Assembly (NCBI RefSeq): GCF_008632955.1
Contig: NZ_CP043959.1
Coordinates: 4,650,001 to 4,714,000 of the forward strand
From: Streptomyces tendae
GTDB taxonomy: Bacteria; Actinomycetota; Actinomycetes; Streptomycetales; Streptomycetaceae
DNA: 64,000 nucleotides
Direction: 5' to 3'
Part shown: positions 26,944 to 34,977 of the stretch, one piece after another
Layout: each line of letters opens with the position of its first letter
Position numbering within the stretch: the first letter of the stretch is position 1
Made by a program: the position numbers and the translations under genes
Notes under the pieces: generated by a model
Told to the model about the DNA's origin: nothing
The model's input: only the letters and a program-made list of their open reading frames with translations
Database searches by the model: none

Positions 26944-29358
26944 GTGAGCATCCAGGAGTACGTGAACGAACCGCCGCCCGACGAGACGGAGATGGAGCTG
27001 CGGCGGCCGTCGGCGGGGCCCGCCGGGGTGGCCGCCGACTCCCCCGTGGGCCGGCTGGCGGCCACCGTGGACCGGCTCAGCCGTGAGGTGCGGGCCGCGC
27101 AGGCGGAGGCCGAGGGGCGTGCGCTGATCGAGCTCGCCAAGGGCATCCTCGTCGAGCGCCTGGGCTGCGGGCCCGCGCAGGCCGCGCGGCAGCTCGCCGA
27201 GCTGACCGAGCAGGCCGGGACGAACCCGCTGGAGTTCGCGGTCGAGGTGATCAACCAGGCCGCCCGGGACCGGATGTCCGAGGTCACCGACGCCTTCCTG
27301 GCCGCCACCCGGGCGGCCGGCGAGGCGGACCCGGCGGCCGTACGGCTGCGCGCGGCGGAGAGCGGCGCGCTCGCCGCCGACGACACCCAGGCGGTGGCCG
27401 AGTCGCTGCTGGAGCAGGCGCTGCGCCCGCTGGGCGCGGTGGCCGTGGCGATCTGGGCGGCGGGCGCCGACGGGTCGCTGACCCTGGCGGGCAGCTCCGG
27501 CTTCTCCCCCGCCGAGGCGGCGCGCTGGTACTACGTGCCGCCGGACGTGGCGACGGTCGCGCGGTACGGCCTGGCCGAGCGCGACGGCCTGTGGATCGAG
27601 TCGCTGTCCGAGCGGGGGCTGCCCAGCGTGGGACGGCACCACCACCCGGACGGCGGCCGGGCCGCCGTGCCCGCCGGCACCGGGGGGCGGGTGTACGGGG
27701 TGCTGGAGATCGTCTGGCCGACGCCGCTGCCGCAGCAGCCGCCGCAGATCGTGCGGCAGGTGGAGGCGCTGGCCGAGCTGTGCGCGCACACCCTGGAGAC
27801 GTTCACCGTGCCGGACGACCCCAGCCGGCCGCCGCGGGTGCTGCCGGACGCCGCCGAGCTGATGGACCTGGCCGACGGGCTGTACGACCCGGCCCTGGTG
27901 CTGGTGCCGCACCTGGACGAGTCGGGGAACCTGCTCGACTTCCGCATCCAGCACGTCAACAGCCGGTTCCTGGACCCGGCGGGCCGGCCGCGCGGCATGG
28001 TCAGCGGCGCGCTGCTGCTGGAGGCCTACCCGATGGCCGCCGGCGAGAGCGAGCTGTTCCAGCGGATCGAGCGGGTGTACGCCACGGGTGAGCCGTTCCG
28101 GGCCCGGCGCATGCATCTGACCGCGCTGGTCGACCAGGTGCCGCTGTCGGCGATGGCGGACATCAGCGTCAGCCGGCACGGCGCGGGGATCCTGTTCATC
28201 TGGCGGATCGAGGACGAGACGGCCCGGCTGGCGAGCCTGCTGCAGCACGCCCAGCGGCTCGGCCGGATCGGCGGGTTCGAGGAGAACCTGCTGACCGGGG
28301 AGATCACCTGGAACGGCCAGCTGTTCGACCTGTACGGGCGTCCGGAGACCAGTCCGCCGGTGCCGCTGGAGGACCTGCCGGCGTACGCCCACCCGGACGA
28401 CGCCGTCGCCATCGGCCGTTTCCTGCGGACGGTGCTGCACCACCGGCGTCCGGCGTCGGCGGCCTTCCGGCTGCAGCGGCCGGACGGGGTGACCCGGCAC
28501 ATCCGCGTGGTCGCCGAGCCGGTGCTGGACACCGACGACCGGCTGCTGACCATACGAGGCGCCTACCAGGACATCTCGTCGCAGCACTGGACCGAGGTGG
28601 CGCTGGCGGCGACCCGCGACCAGCTCGCCCACACCGAGCAGCACGCGAGCGAGCGCGATCGGCTGGCGCTCCAGCTGCAGCGCGCGATCATGCCGCCCAC
28701 GCAGGCGCCGCTGCAGATCCCCGACCTGGACGTGGCGGTGCGCTACCGGCCGGCGGAGGCGGAGCAGCTGGTGGGCGGCGACTGGTACGACGCGGTGGTG
28801 CTGCCGTCCCGGCTGGTGCTGCTGTGCGTCGGCGACGTCGCCGGTCACGGCATCGAGGCGGCCACCAGCATGGTCGTCCTGCGCAACGCGCTGCGCGGGC
28901 TCGCCGTCACCGGCGCGGGCCCGGGACAGCTGCTGTCGTGGCTGAACATCGTGACGCACCATCTGACCGGCGGGGTGACGGCCACGGCGGTCTGCGGCCT
29001 GTACGACCCGGCCACCCGCACCCTGCGGTGGGCGCGGGCCGGCCATCTGCCGCCGGTGCTGGTGCGCGGTTCCGAGGCGGCCCCGCTGCCGGTGGTGCGA
29101 GGCCTGCTGCTGGGTGCGGTGCCGGAGGCGCAGTACGAGGAGTCGGAGGTGCAGCTCGCCGCCGAGGACAACCTCCTGATGTACACGGACGGGCTGATCG
29201 AGCGCCGGGACCGCTCGGTGGAGGAGTCGCTGACGCACCTCCTCACCACCGCGGCGACGGTGCCGGGCTCGCTCGACCAGCGGCTGGACCGGCTGCTCAC
29301 GTACAGCAGGTCGGACACCGACGACGACACCTGCATCGTCGGTATCCGCGTGGGATAG
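26944..29358 (+). CDS. ANTAR-PAS-SpoIIE (PP2C) phosphatase
   Basis: 804 residues. An ANTAR bundle lies at about residues 45-110 (LIELAKGILVERLGCGPAQAARQL ... FAVEVINQAA), then a GAF-like region (150-280), PAS modules (300-560; DFRIQHVNSRFLD, GRIGGFEENLLTGEITWN) and a C-terminal SpoIIE phosphatase with LVGGDWYDAVVL, VGDVAGHGIEAA, WARAGHLPPVL, YTDGLIERR and DDDTCIVG. Such phosphatases dephosphorylate STAS antagonists to release sigma factors. An ANTAR module on a phosphatase links RNA binding or dimerisation to partner switching. GTG 26944 is preferred because GGAAGG then has a spacing of 10; GTG 26935 is the alternative. It is 41 bases after the hybrid kinase and likely co-transcribed. Confidence 0.93.
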   Translation: MSIQEYVNEPPPDETEMELRRPSAGPAGVAADSPVGRLAATVDRLSREVRAAQAEAEGRALIELAKGILVERLGCGPAQAARQLAELTEQAGTNPLEFAVEVINQAARDRMSEVTDAFLAATRAAGEADPAAVRLRAAESGALAADDTQAVAESLLEQALRPLGAVAVAIWAAGADGSLTLAGSSGFSPAEAARWYYVPPDVATVARYGLAERDGLWIESLSERGLPSVGRHHHPDGGRAAVPAGTGGRVYGVLEIVWPTPLPQQPPQIVRQVEALAELCAHTLETFTVPDDPSRPPRVLPDAAELMDLADGLYDPALVLVPHLDESGNLLDFRIQHVNSRFLDPAGRPRGMVSGALLLEAYPMAAGESELFQRIERVYATGEPFRARRMHLTALVDQVPLSAMADISVSRHGAGILFIWRIEDETARLASLLQHAQRLGRIGGFEENLLTGEITWNGQLFDLYGRPETSPPVPLEDLPAYAHPDDAVAIGRFLRTVLHHRRPASAAFRLQRPDGVTRHIRVVAEPVLDTDDRLLTIRGAYQDISSQHWTEVALAATRDQLAHTEQHASERDRLALQLQRAIMPPTQAPLQIPDLDVAVRYRPAEAEQLVGGDWYDAVVLPSRLVLLCVGDVAGHGIEAATSMVVLRNALRGLAVTGAGPGQLLSWLNIVTHHLTGGVTATAVCGLYDPATRTLRWARAGHLPPVLVRGSEAAPLPVVRGLLLGAVPEAQYEESEVQLAAEDNLLMYTDGLIERRDRSVEESLTHLLTTAATVPGSLDQRLDRLLTYSRSDTDDDTCIVGIRVG

Positions 29359-29389
29359 GTCACCCGAGCGGCCGATCGGACGGACGGAG

Positions 29390-29414
29390 GCATGAGAGAG
29401 CGATTCGGGGGTAC
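29390..29414 (+). promoter_or_regulatory. Candidate SigB-type promoter of the stressosome operon
   Basis: GCAT (29390-29393), a 15-base spacer and GGGTAC (29409-29414) fit the Streptomyces SigB-family pattern GNNT-N14-16-GGGTAY. The predicted start would be about 40 bases before the GTG at 29461, leaving room for its GGAGG site. A chance match is possible in this base composition. Confidence 0.4.
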
Positions 29415-29460
29415 GCGCGGCTGCGCGACGAAGAGCTTGATCACCTTGTTGGAGGTACTC

Positions 29461-29850
29461 GTGCCCATTGCCCAGGACCCGTTGTCCGTAGAGGTGACAC
29501 TTCCGCGTGAGGATGTGGCCCTTCTGACGGTGGAGGGCTACTTGGACGTCGACACGGCGACCGAGTTCCAGCACCATCTGGCCAACCAGCTGCACCACGG
29601 CCGCCGGCACTTCCTGCTGGATCTGTCGGCGGTCCCCTTCATGGACTCCTCCGGCATGAACATCATCCTGCGCGTGTACCAGGAGGCGCGGGAGCTTCCG
29701 GGGAGCGTCCACATCATCGCCCCCACCCCGGCCGTGCGCCGGATCCTCGATCTGACGGGCGTCAGCATCACCGTCCCCGTCTCGGAGAGCGTCGACGAGG
29801 CGCTGGAGCGCGTCGACGCGCCCGAGGCCCCGGCCGGGCCAGCGGCCTGA
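29461..29850 (+). CDS. STAS-domain anti-sigma factor antagonist
   Basis: 129 residues from GTG 29461, which has TTGGAGGTA just upstream; the longer in-frame ORF start at 29392 overlaps the candidate promoter. The STAS fold shows LTVEGYLDVDTATEF, then FLLDLSAVPFMDSSGMNI with the phosphorylatable serine at S63 (or S64). Such proteins bind RsbW-type kinases when unphosphorylated and so free the sigma factor. It is the first gene of the run STAS-RsbR-RsbS-RsbT-RsbTX-RsbU and is the natural output target of the phosphatases here. Confidence 0.92.
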   Translation: MPIAQDPLSVEVTLPREDVALLTVEGYLDVDTATEFQHHLANQLHHGRRHFLLDLSAVPFMDSSGMNIILRVYQEARELPGSVHIIAPTPAVRRILDLTGVSITVPVSESVDEALERVDAPEAPAGPAA

Positions 29851-29919
29851 GCGGGACCGCCCCCCGCCCGGCCCCGCACGGGTCCGGGCGTTTGTGACGA
29901 CGAGGAGGAGAGCAGACAG

Positions 29920-30819
29920 GTGCCGGAGCACGAAGCGGACGCGACCCACGGAACCCCCGCCCGGGAGGTCGGTGACTTCCTGCGGCGGCTGCGGGAGCAG
30001 ATCGCCCAGCGGTGGGCGGACGAGCCCCTGTTCCGCACGGTGTTCACCGTCTCGCGCGACGAGGCGGTGGACGCCGGCCGGGTGATCGTGGACGCCCTGG
30101 CCCAGGTGGCCGACGCGCAGCGGATCGAGGACCCGGACGCCGCGGGCTTCACCGGGGTCCGCGAGCAGCTCGCGCGCATGGGGGCGGCCCGCTCCCGCGC
30201 GGGGCTGTCCACCACACAGGTCTCCAGCGAACTGGCCGCGCTGCTGCCGCCGGTGGAGAACCTGCTGGTGGCCGATCTGGAGCAGCGCGACCCCGAGTGG
30301 CGGCGGGAGTGCGCGACCGCCCTGAGTGTGCTGATGGGCACCCTGCGGCTGGTGACGATGCAGACCGCGCTCATGGAGAACCAGGCCCTGATCGACCGCC
30401 AGCGGCTGCAGCTGCTGGAGGTGGCGACACCGGTGATCAAGCTCTGGGACGGGATCGTCGCGGTCCCGCTCATCGGGACGCTGGACAGCGCCCGCAGCCA
30501 GGTGGTGATGGAGACGCTGCTCAACGCGGTCGTCGACCAGCACGCCCGGTTCGCGATCCTCGACATCACCGGGGTGCCGACCGTCGACTCGCTGGTCGCC
30601 CAGCATCTGATGAAGACGGTCGCCGCCGCCCGGCTGATGGGCGCGGAGTGCGTGGTCTCCGGCATCCGGCCGGCGATCGCGCAGACCATCGTGCACCTGG
30701 GGCTGGACCTCGGCACGGTCAAGACCCGGGCGAGCCTCGCCGACGCGCTCGGGTACTGCCTGCACGAGCTGGGCGCGAACATCGTGAACGCCCCGGCCGA
30801 GGGTGCGGTCCGGCGGTGA
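29920..30819 (+). CDS. RsbR-type stressosome scaffold protein
   Basis: 299 residues from GTG 29920 with AGGAGGAG nine bases upstream. The N-terminal half is an all-helical sensory module (VGDFLRRLREQIAQRWADEP, residues 15-150) of the RsbRD type rather than a globin. The C-terminal STAS domain closely follows Bacillus RsbRA: LQLLEVATPVIKLWDGIVAVPLIGTLD, LDITGVPTVDSLVAQHL and GIRPAIAQTIVHLGLDL. The first phospho-threonine position of RsbRA is Ser here (S224); the second (in AQTIV) is Thr. It would co-assemble with RsbS into a stressosome and be phosphorylated by RsbT. Its stop overlaps the rsbS start by 4 bases. Confidence 0.94.
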   Translation: MPEHEADATHGTPAREVGDFLRRLREQIAQRWADEPLFRTVFTVSRDEAVDAGRVIVDALAQVADAQRIEDPDAAGFTGVREQLARMGAARSRAGLSTTQVSSELAALLPPVENLLVADLEQRDPEWRRECATALSVLMGTLRLVTMQTALMENQALIDRQRLQLLEVATPVIKLWDGIVAVPLIGTLDSARSQVVMETLLNAVVDQHARFAILDITGVPTVDSLVAQHLMKTVAAARLMGAECVVSGIRPAIAQTIVHLGLDLGTVKTRASLADALGYCLHELGANIVNAPAEGAVRR

Positions 30820-31232
30820 ACGAGCACTTCGCCCGCCCGGTCGCGGGACACGTTCCGGTGCTACGGCTCGGGGACGTCCTGCTGGTCACCCTGCAGGGCG
30901 ACCTGCACGACAGCATGGCGTCCCAGCTCCAGCAGGACCTCGCCGAGACCATCGCCGCCAGCCGGGTCACCGGCGTGGTGATCGACATCTCCGGGGTGGA
31001 GATCGTCGACTCCTTCCTCGGCCGGGTGCTGGCCGAGACGGCGGCGCAGACCGAGCTGCTGGCCGCGCGGACCGTGGTGGCGGGCATGCGTCCCGCCGTG
31101 GCGATCACGCTGGTGGAGCTGGGCCTGACGTTCCCGGAGCTGCGCACCGCGCTGACCACCGAGGCGGCACTGGAGCTGCTCGCGCAGCCGATCGTCGCGA
31201 ACCGGTACGGCGGCCGAGAGGGGAGACCGTGA
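30816..31232 (+). CDS. RsbS-type STAS stressosome protein
   Basis: 138 residues starting at GTG 30816, coupled to rsbR by a GTGA overlap. A single STAS domain: VPVLRLGDVLLVTLQGDLHD, then VVIDISGVEIVDSFLGRVL with the phospho-serine at S66 and VAGMRPAVAITLVELG. In Bacillus, RsbS holds RsbT in the stressosome until phosphorylated. Upstream ribosome site is weak, in keeping with translational coupling. A C-terminal tail (ANRYGGREGRP) is unremarkable. Confidence 0.94.
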   Translation: MNEHFARPVAGHVPVLRLGDVLLVTLQGDLHDSMASQLQQDLAETIAASRVTGVVIDISGVEIVDSFLGRVLAETAAQTELLAARTVVAGMRPAVAITLVELGLTFPELRTALTTEAALELLAQPIVANRYGGREGRP

Positions 31233-31675
31233 TGGACACCGCCTCGGACGTCGAGGCGCGGCTGCCCATCCGGTCCGACATGGACCTCGCGTGGGTGCGC
31301 CAGCACGTGCGGCAGGCCGCCACCCTGGTCGGCTTCGGACTGGTCGACCAGACGAAACTGGTGACGGCCGCGAGCGAGCTGGCCCGCAACACCCTGGTGC
31401 ACGGCGGGGGCGGCGTCATGGAGACCTCGCGCGTCACCGCCGCCGACGGGACGGCCGGGCTGCGGCTCGTCTTCTCCGACGAGGGCCCCGGGATCCCCGA
31501 TCTCGACCGGGCGCTCAGCGACGGCTACACCTCCGGCGACGGGCTGGGCATGGGACTGGGCGGGTCCCGGCGCCTGGTGCACGACTTCGAGGTCGACAGT
31601 ACCCCGGGCTCGGGAACCACCGTGCGGGTCACCTCATGGGTCACCCGGCCGGTCCGCCCGCGCGGAGGTGGGTGA
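31232..31675 (+). CDS. RsbT-type serine/threonine kinase (HATPase)
   Basis: 147 residues from ATG 31232, with GGGGAG six bases upstream; GTG 31229 is the alternative. A compact HATPase: N-box VTAASELARNTLVHGGGG (E and N in place), G1 SDEGPGIPD and G2 DGLGMGLGGSRRLVHDF. RsbT phosphorylates RsbR and RsbS, leaves the stressosome and activates an RsbU-like phosphatase. Stop and start are interlocked with rsbS upstream and the RsbT-RsbX fusion downstream (TGATG). Confidence 0.94.
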   Translation: MDTASDVEARLPIRSDMDLAWVRQHVRQAATLVGFGLVDQTKLVTAASELARNTLVHGGGGVMETSRVTAADGTAGLRLVFSDEGPGIPDLDRALSDGYTSGDGLGMGLGGSRRLVHDFEVDSTPGSGTTVRVTSWVTRPVRPRGGG

Positions 31676-32742
31676 TGCCCCGGGTGTGGCACGTGCCGGT
31701 GCACGACGCGACCCGGGTGCGTGACGTACGGGTCGCGGCCGACCAGGCCGCCACGCGGGCCGGGCTGGACGAACAGCGCCGGGCCGCGTGCGCGCTGGTG
31801 GCGACCGAACTCGCCACCAACCTGCTCAAGCACGCGCAGGCGGGCGAGGTCGTCGTCGACGTGGTCGACCCGGCCGTGCTGCCGGAGGGACGGCCGGGAC
31901 AGGCCGTGCAGATCACCGCCCTGGATCACGGGCCGGGCATCGCCGACGTGCCCGGCGCGCTGAAGGACGGCTTCACCACGAGCGACTCGCTCGGCGCGGG
32001 CCTCGGGACGTGCCGGCGGCTCGCCGACGCGTTCGGACTGCACAGCGTGCCCGGCCGCGGCACCGTCGCCGTCGCCCGCATCGGCCCCGCCACGGCCGGA
32101 CTCGTCCCCGAGCAGGACCCCGCGCGGACGCTCGGCGTGCACGCCGGTGGCGTCAACCTGCCCTTCGCGGGCGCCGAGCTGTCGGGGGACGCCTGGTCCT
32201 GGGTGCGCTCCGGCGACCGGGTGACACTGCTGCTGGCGGACGGGCTGGGCCACGGTGCCGAGGCCGCCCGCGCCTCCACCGCCGCCGTAGAGGAGCTGCG
32301 GCACGGCGCCCGGCTCCCGCCCGCCGAACTGCTGCAGCGGCTGCACACCGCGCTCGGCGGCACCCGGGGCGCGGCCGTCGCCGTCGCCCAGCTGGACACC
32401 TGGACCGGCCGGCTGCGGTTCGCCGGCATCGGCAACGTCACGGCACGGCTGCGGGAGGGCGGGCGCTGGCGCACCCTGCTGTCCCGGCCCGGCATCGTCG
32501 GCGCGCACCGGCCGCGTACGGTGCGCGAGGACGAGGTCGCCTGGACCCCGGAGAGCCTGCTGATCCTGCACACGGACGGACTGCCCGGCCGCTGGACACC
32601 GCCGCCGGACACCGGTGTGCCGCCGGCCGACCCGGCCGTGACGGCCGCCGTGGCCGTGCGGGACGCGGGCAGCGCCGCGCGCCCGGTGCGGGACGACACC
32701 GCCGTCGCCGTGCTCGCCCCCGTACCGGAGGCTCCCGTATGA
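31675..32742 (+). CDS. RsbT-RsbX fusion: HATPase kinase plus PP2C phosphatase
   Basis: 355 residues. Residues 1-140 form a second RsbT-like HATPase with intact boxes: LVATELATNLLKHA, LDHGPGIADVPG and SLGAGLGTCRRLADAF. Residues 155-355 form an RsbX-like SpoIIE phosphatase: LSGDAWSWV, LLADGLGHGAEAARAS, FAGIGNVTARL, LHTDGL and RDDTAVAV. In Bacillus, RsbX resets the stressosome by dephosphorylating RsbR and RsbS, the reverse of RsbT. Here both opposed activities are in one chain. ATG 31675 follows GGAGG by six bases. It overlaps rsbT by one base and the next gene by four (ATGA). Confidence 0.93.
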   Translation: MPRVWHVPVHDATRVRDVRVAADQAATRAGLDEQRRAACALVATELATNLLKHAQAGEVVVDVVDPAVLPEGRPGQAVQITALDHGPGIADVPGALKDGFTTSDSLGAGLGTCRRLADAFGLHSVPGRGTVAVARIGPATAGLVPEQDPARTLGVHAGGVNLPFAGAELSGDAWSWVRSGDRVTLLLADGLGHGAEAARASTAAVEELRHGARLPPAELLQRLHTALGGTRGAAVAVAQLDTWTGRLRFAGIGNVTARLREGGRWRTLLSRPGIVGAHRPRTVREDEVAWTPESLLILHTDGLPGRWTPPPDTGVPPADPAVTAAVAVRDAGSAARPVRDDTAVAVLAPVPEAPV

Positions 32743-34457
32743 CGCGTGCCTGGCGTATCACGACCGTCACCGACGCGGCCCGCGCCCGGATCGCCGTGGC
32801 GCGGCTGGCCGCGGCCTGTGGGGTGCCCACGGTGGAACGGACGCGGCTGGCCACGGCCGTCGGCGGACAGCTGCGCCAGTGCCTCACCAAGGGCGGCACC
32901 TGGCTGCTCACCCTGGAGACGACCGGCGCGGACGCCGGGCCCGGTGAGCTGCACGTCGTGGTCGTACCGGCCCCGGACGGGGCCGCCGAGGAGCGCACCC
33001 CGTGGACGGCGGGCGTGCCCTGCCCCGCCCCCGGCCGGGTGTCCGACCCCTGCCCGGTGCCGGACGAGCCGGCCGCGCTGTCGGAGGGGCTGCTGGGCGC
33101 CGACGAGGATACCTCGGTGGTGCTGGACGAACTGGCCGAGCAGGAAGGGCTGGTCGCCTTCCACCGGGAGGAGCTGCACCAGACCAACCAGGGCGTCCTG
33201 GCGCTGCACGCCGAGCTGGACGCGGCCGGGCGGGCGCAGCGGGAGGCGTTCGCCGCCGAGCGCCGGGCCCGTACAGAGGCCGAGAACGCGCGGCGGCGGC
33301 TGACGTTCCTCGCGGACGCCAGCGCCGAGCTGACCGCGTCGCTGAACCACGACGAGATCCTGCGGCGGCTGCCGGAACTGCTGGTGCCGCGGTACGCCGA
33401 CGGCGTGGACGTCTGGCTGTTCGACCACGAGGACGGCCGGCCGCTGCCCGCCGATCATCCGGGCGCGGCCGTGCAGGCGGCCCGCACCGGGCGCCCGCAG
33501 TACGCCGCCGACCACCCCGGGGGTCTGCCCGGCGTGGAGGACCGGCCGCCGTCGGCCCTGGCGCCCGACCGGCCGCTGCTGTGCGTGCCACTGCTGACGC
33601 CGCGCCGCGCGCCGCTGGGGGTGCTGACGCTCTCGCCGCAGGGCGAGCGCTGGGACCCGGACGACGCCGTCATGCTGATCGAGCTGGCCCGCCGGGCCGG
33701 GATCGCCCTGGACAACGCCCGCCGCTTCGAGCACAACCGGGACATCGCCGAGACGCTGCAGCGCGCCCTGCTGACGGAGCTGCCGTCGACCCCCGGTGTG
33801 GGCCTGGCCGCGCGCTACCTGCCCGCCACGCGCGGCCTGAACATCGGCGGCGACTGGTACGACGCCTTCCAGCAGCGGGACGGCAGCCTGGTCACCGTCA
33901 TCGGCGACGTCACCGGGCACGGGCTGCACGCGGCGGTGATGATGAGCCAGCTGCGCACCGCGCTGCGTGCCTACGCCGTCGACGGCGACAGCCCGGGGCG
34001 GCTGCTGACCCGGCTGCACGGCTATCTGCGCCAGCTCCAGCCCGACCTGTTCGCCACGGCCGTCATAGCCCGCTTCCACCCGGACGACCAGACGCTGACG
34101 TGGGCCGCGGCGGGCCACCCGCCGCCGGTGCTGCGGCTGCCGGACGGTGAGGTGCGGACCCTGGACGCCAAGCCGGGCGCGATGCTCGGCATCCCGCTGA
34201 GCCAGGACATCGCGGACCACACCGAGCGGCTGACGCCCGGCTCGACGCTGGCCCTCTACACGGACGGGCTGGTGGAGCGGCGGTCGCAGGGGATAGACCC
34301 GGGTATCGAACGCCTGGGCGCGGCGCTGGCGTCGTTCGACCGCGCTGAGCTGGACACGGACCTGGAGGACGCGGCGGACCGTGTCCTCCACCCTCTCCTC
34401 AGCGACAGCGAACGCGACGACGACGTCTGCCTGCTCCTGTGCCACCTGCGCGGCTGA
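32739..34457 (+). CDS. RsbU-like GAF-SpoIIE phosphatase with degenerate HATPase head
   Basis: 572 residues from ATG 32739 (GGAGG seven bases upstream). Residues 1-80 look like a decayed RsbT module: WRITTVTDAARARIAVARLA and TRLATAVGGQLRQCLTKGG, with no N-box Asn and no G-boxes. A coiled coil (about 120-195) and GAF domain (205-330) follow. The C-terminal PP2C has LNIGGDWYDAFQQ, IGDVTGHGLHAA, AAAGHPPPVL, YTDGLVERR and DDDVCLLL, all metal ligands present. It is the likely RsbU of this operon, turned on by RsbT, and would dephosphorylate an antagonist such as the STAS protein at 29461. It ends the six-gene run. Confidence 0.93.
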   Translation: MTRAWRITTVTDAARARIAVARLAAACGVPTVERTRLATAVGGQLRQCLTKGGTWLLTLETTGADAGPGELHVVVVPAPDGAAEERTPWTAGVPCPAPGRVSDPCPVPDEPAALSEGLLGADEDTSVVLDELAEQEGLVAFHREELHQTNQGVLALHAELDAAGRAQREAFAAERRARTEAENARRRLTFLADASAELTASLNHDEILRRLPELLVPRYADGVDVWLFDHEDGRPLPADHPGAAVQAARTGRPQYAADHPGGLPGVEDRPPSALAPDRPLLCVPLLTPRRAPLGVLTLSPQGERWDPDDAVMLIELARRAGIALDNARRFEHNRDIAETLQRALLTELPSTPGVGLAARYLPATRGLNIGGDWYDAFQQRDGSLVTVIGDVTGHGLHAAVMMSQLRTALRAYAVDGDSPGRLLTRLHGYLRQLQPDLFATAVIARFHPDDQTLTWAAAGHPPPVLRLPDGEVRTLDAKPGAMLGIPLSQDIADHTERLTPGSTLALYTDGLVERRSQGIDPGIERLGAALASFDRAELDTDLEDAADRVLHPLLSDSERDDDVCLLLCHLRG

Positions 34458-34977
34458 GTGTCGCGTCCGTCCGGGGCCACCCCGTAAGTCCCCGCGACCG
34501 GCCCACGGCGCTCGAGCCCTCGGCGCCGAGGGGGTCGAAGCACCGCCGAAGCGGATGGACGGGCGCGCCCAGCAAGGGTGACAGGCTCCGGCGTAGCTGC
34601 CGGCGGGCACCCGCACGCGGGTCGGGCGCGCGGGTGCGGGTGCGAGGCCGGGCGCGCGGGTGCGAGGCCGGCGCCGTCGCCGCTCGCGGCGAGCCGAGGG
34701 GGCAGGGTTGCCCCGGGCCGGGCGGAGCAGGGCGCGGTGCGCGGTGCAGGCGCGTGGCAGGGGCGCGGAGGGCCGCCGCCGTTCGCGGGCCGGGGACCGG
34801 GGTGCAGCGGGCCGGTGGGGGCGCGCCGCCGGTCGGGCGGACGGGGGCGTCGCCCGGTGTGCGGGCTTCCCGGTGCGGTTCGGCGAGGGGGCGGGCATCG
34901 TGGAGCTGAACAGGGGCACGCGTCAGACATCGACGTTCGGGGCGGACCGCCTGAAGCCGCACGAAGGGATGGACATC
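34458..34977. other. 520-base gap before the NADH dehydrogenase
   Basis: Very GC-rich and low in complexity, with two copies of GCGCGCGGGTGCGAGGCCGG near 34628-34672. No convincing gene is seen; open frames lack family features. The nearest 60 bases hold the ribosome site of the next gene. Confidence 0.5.
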
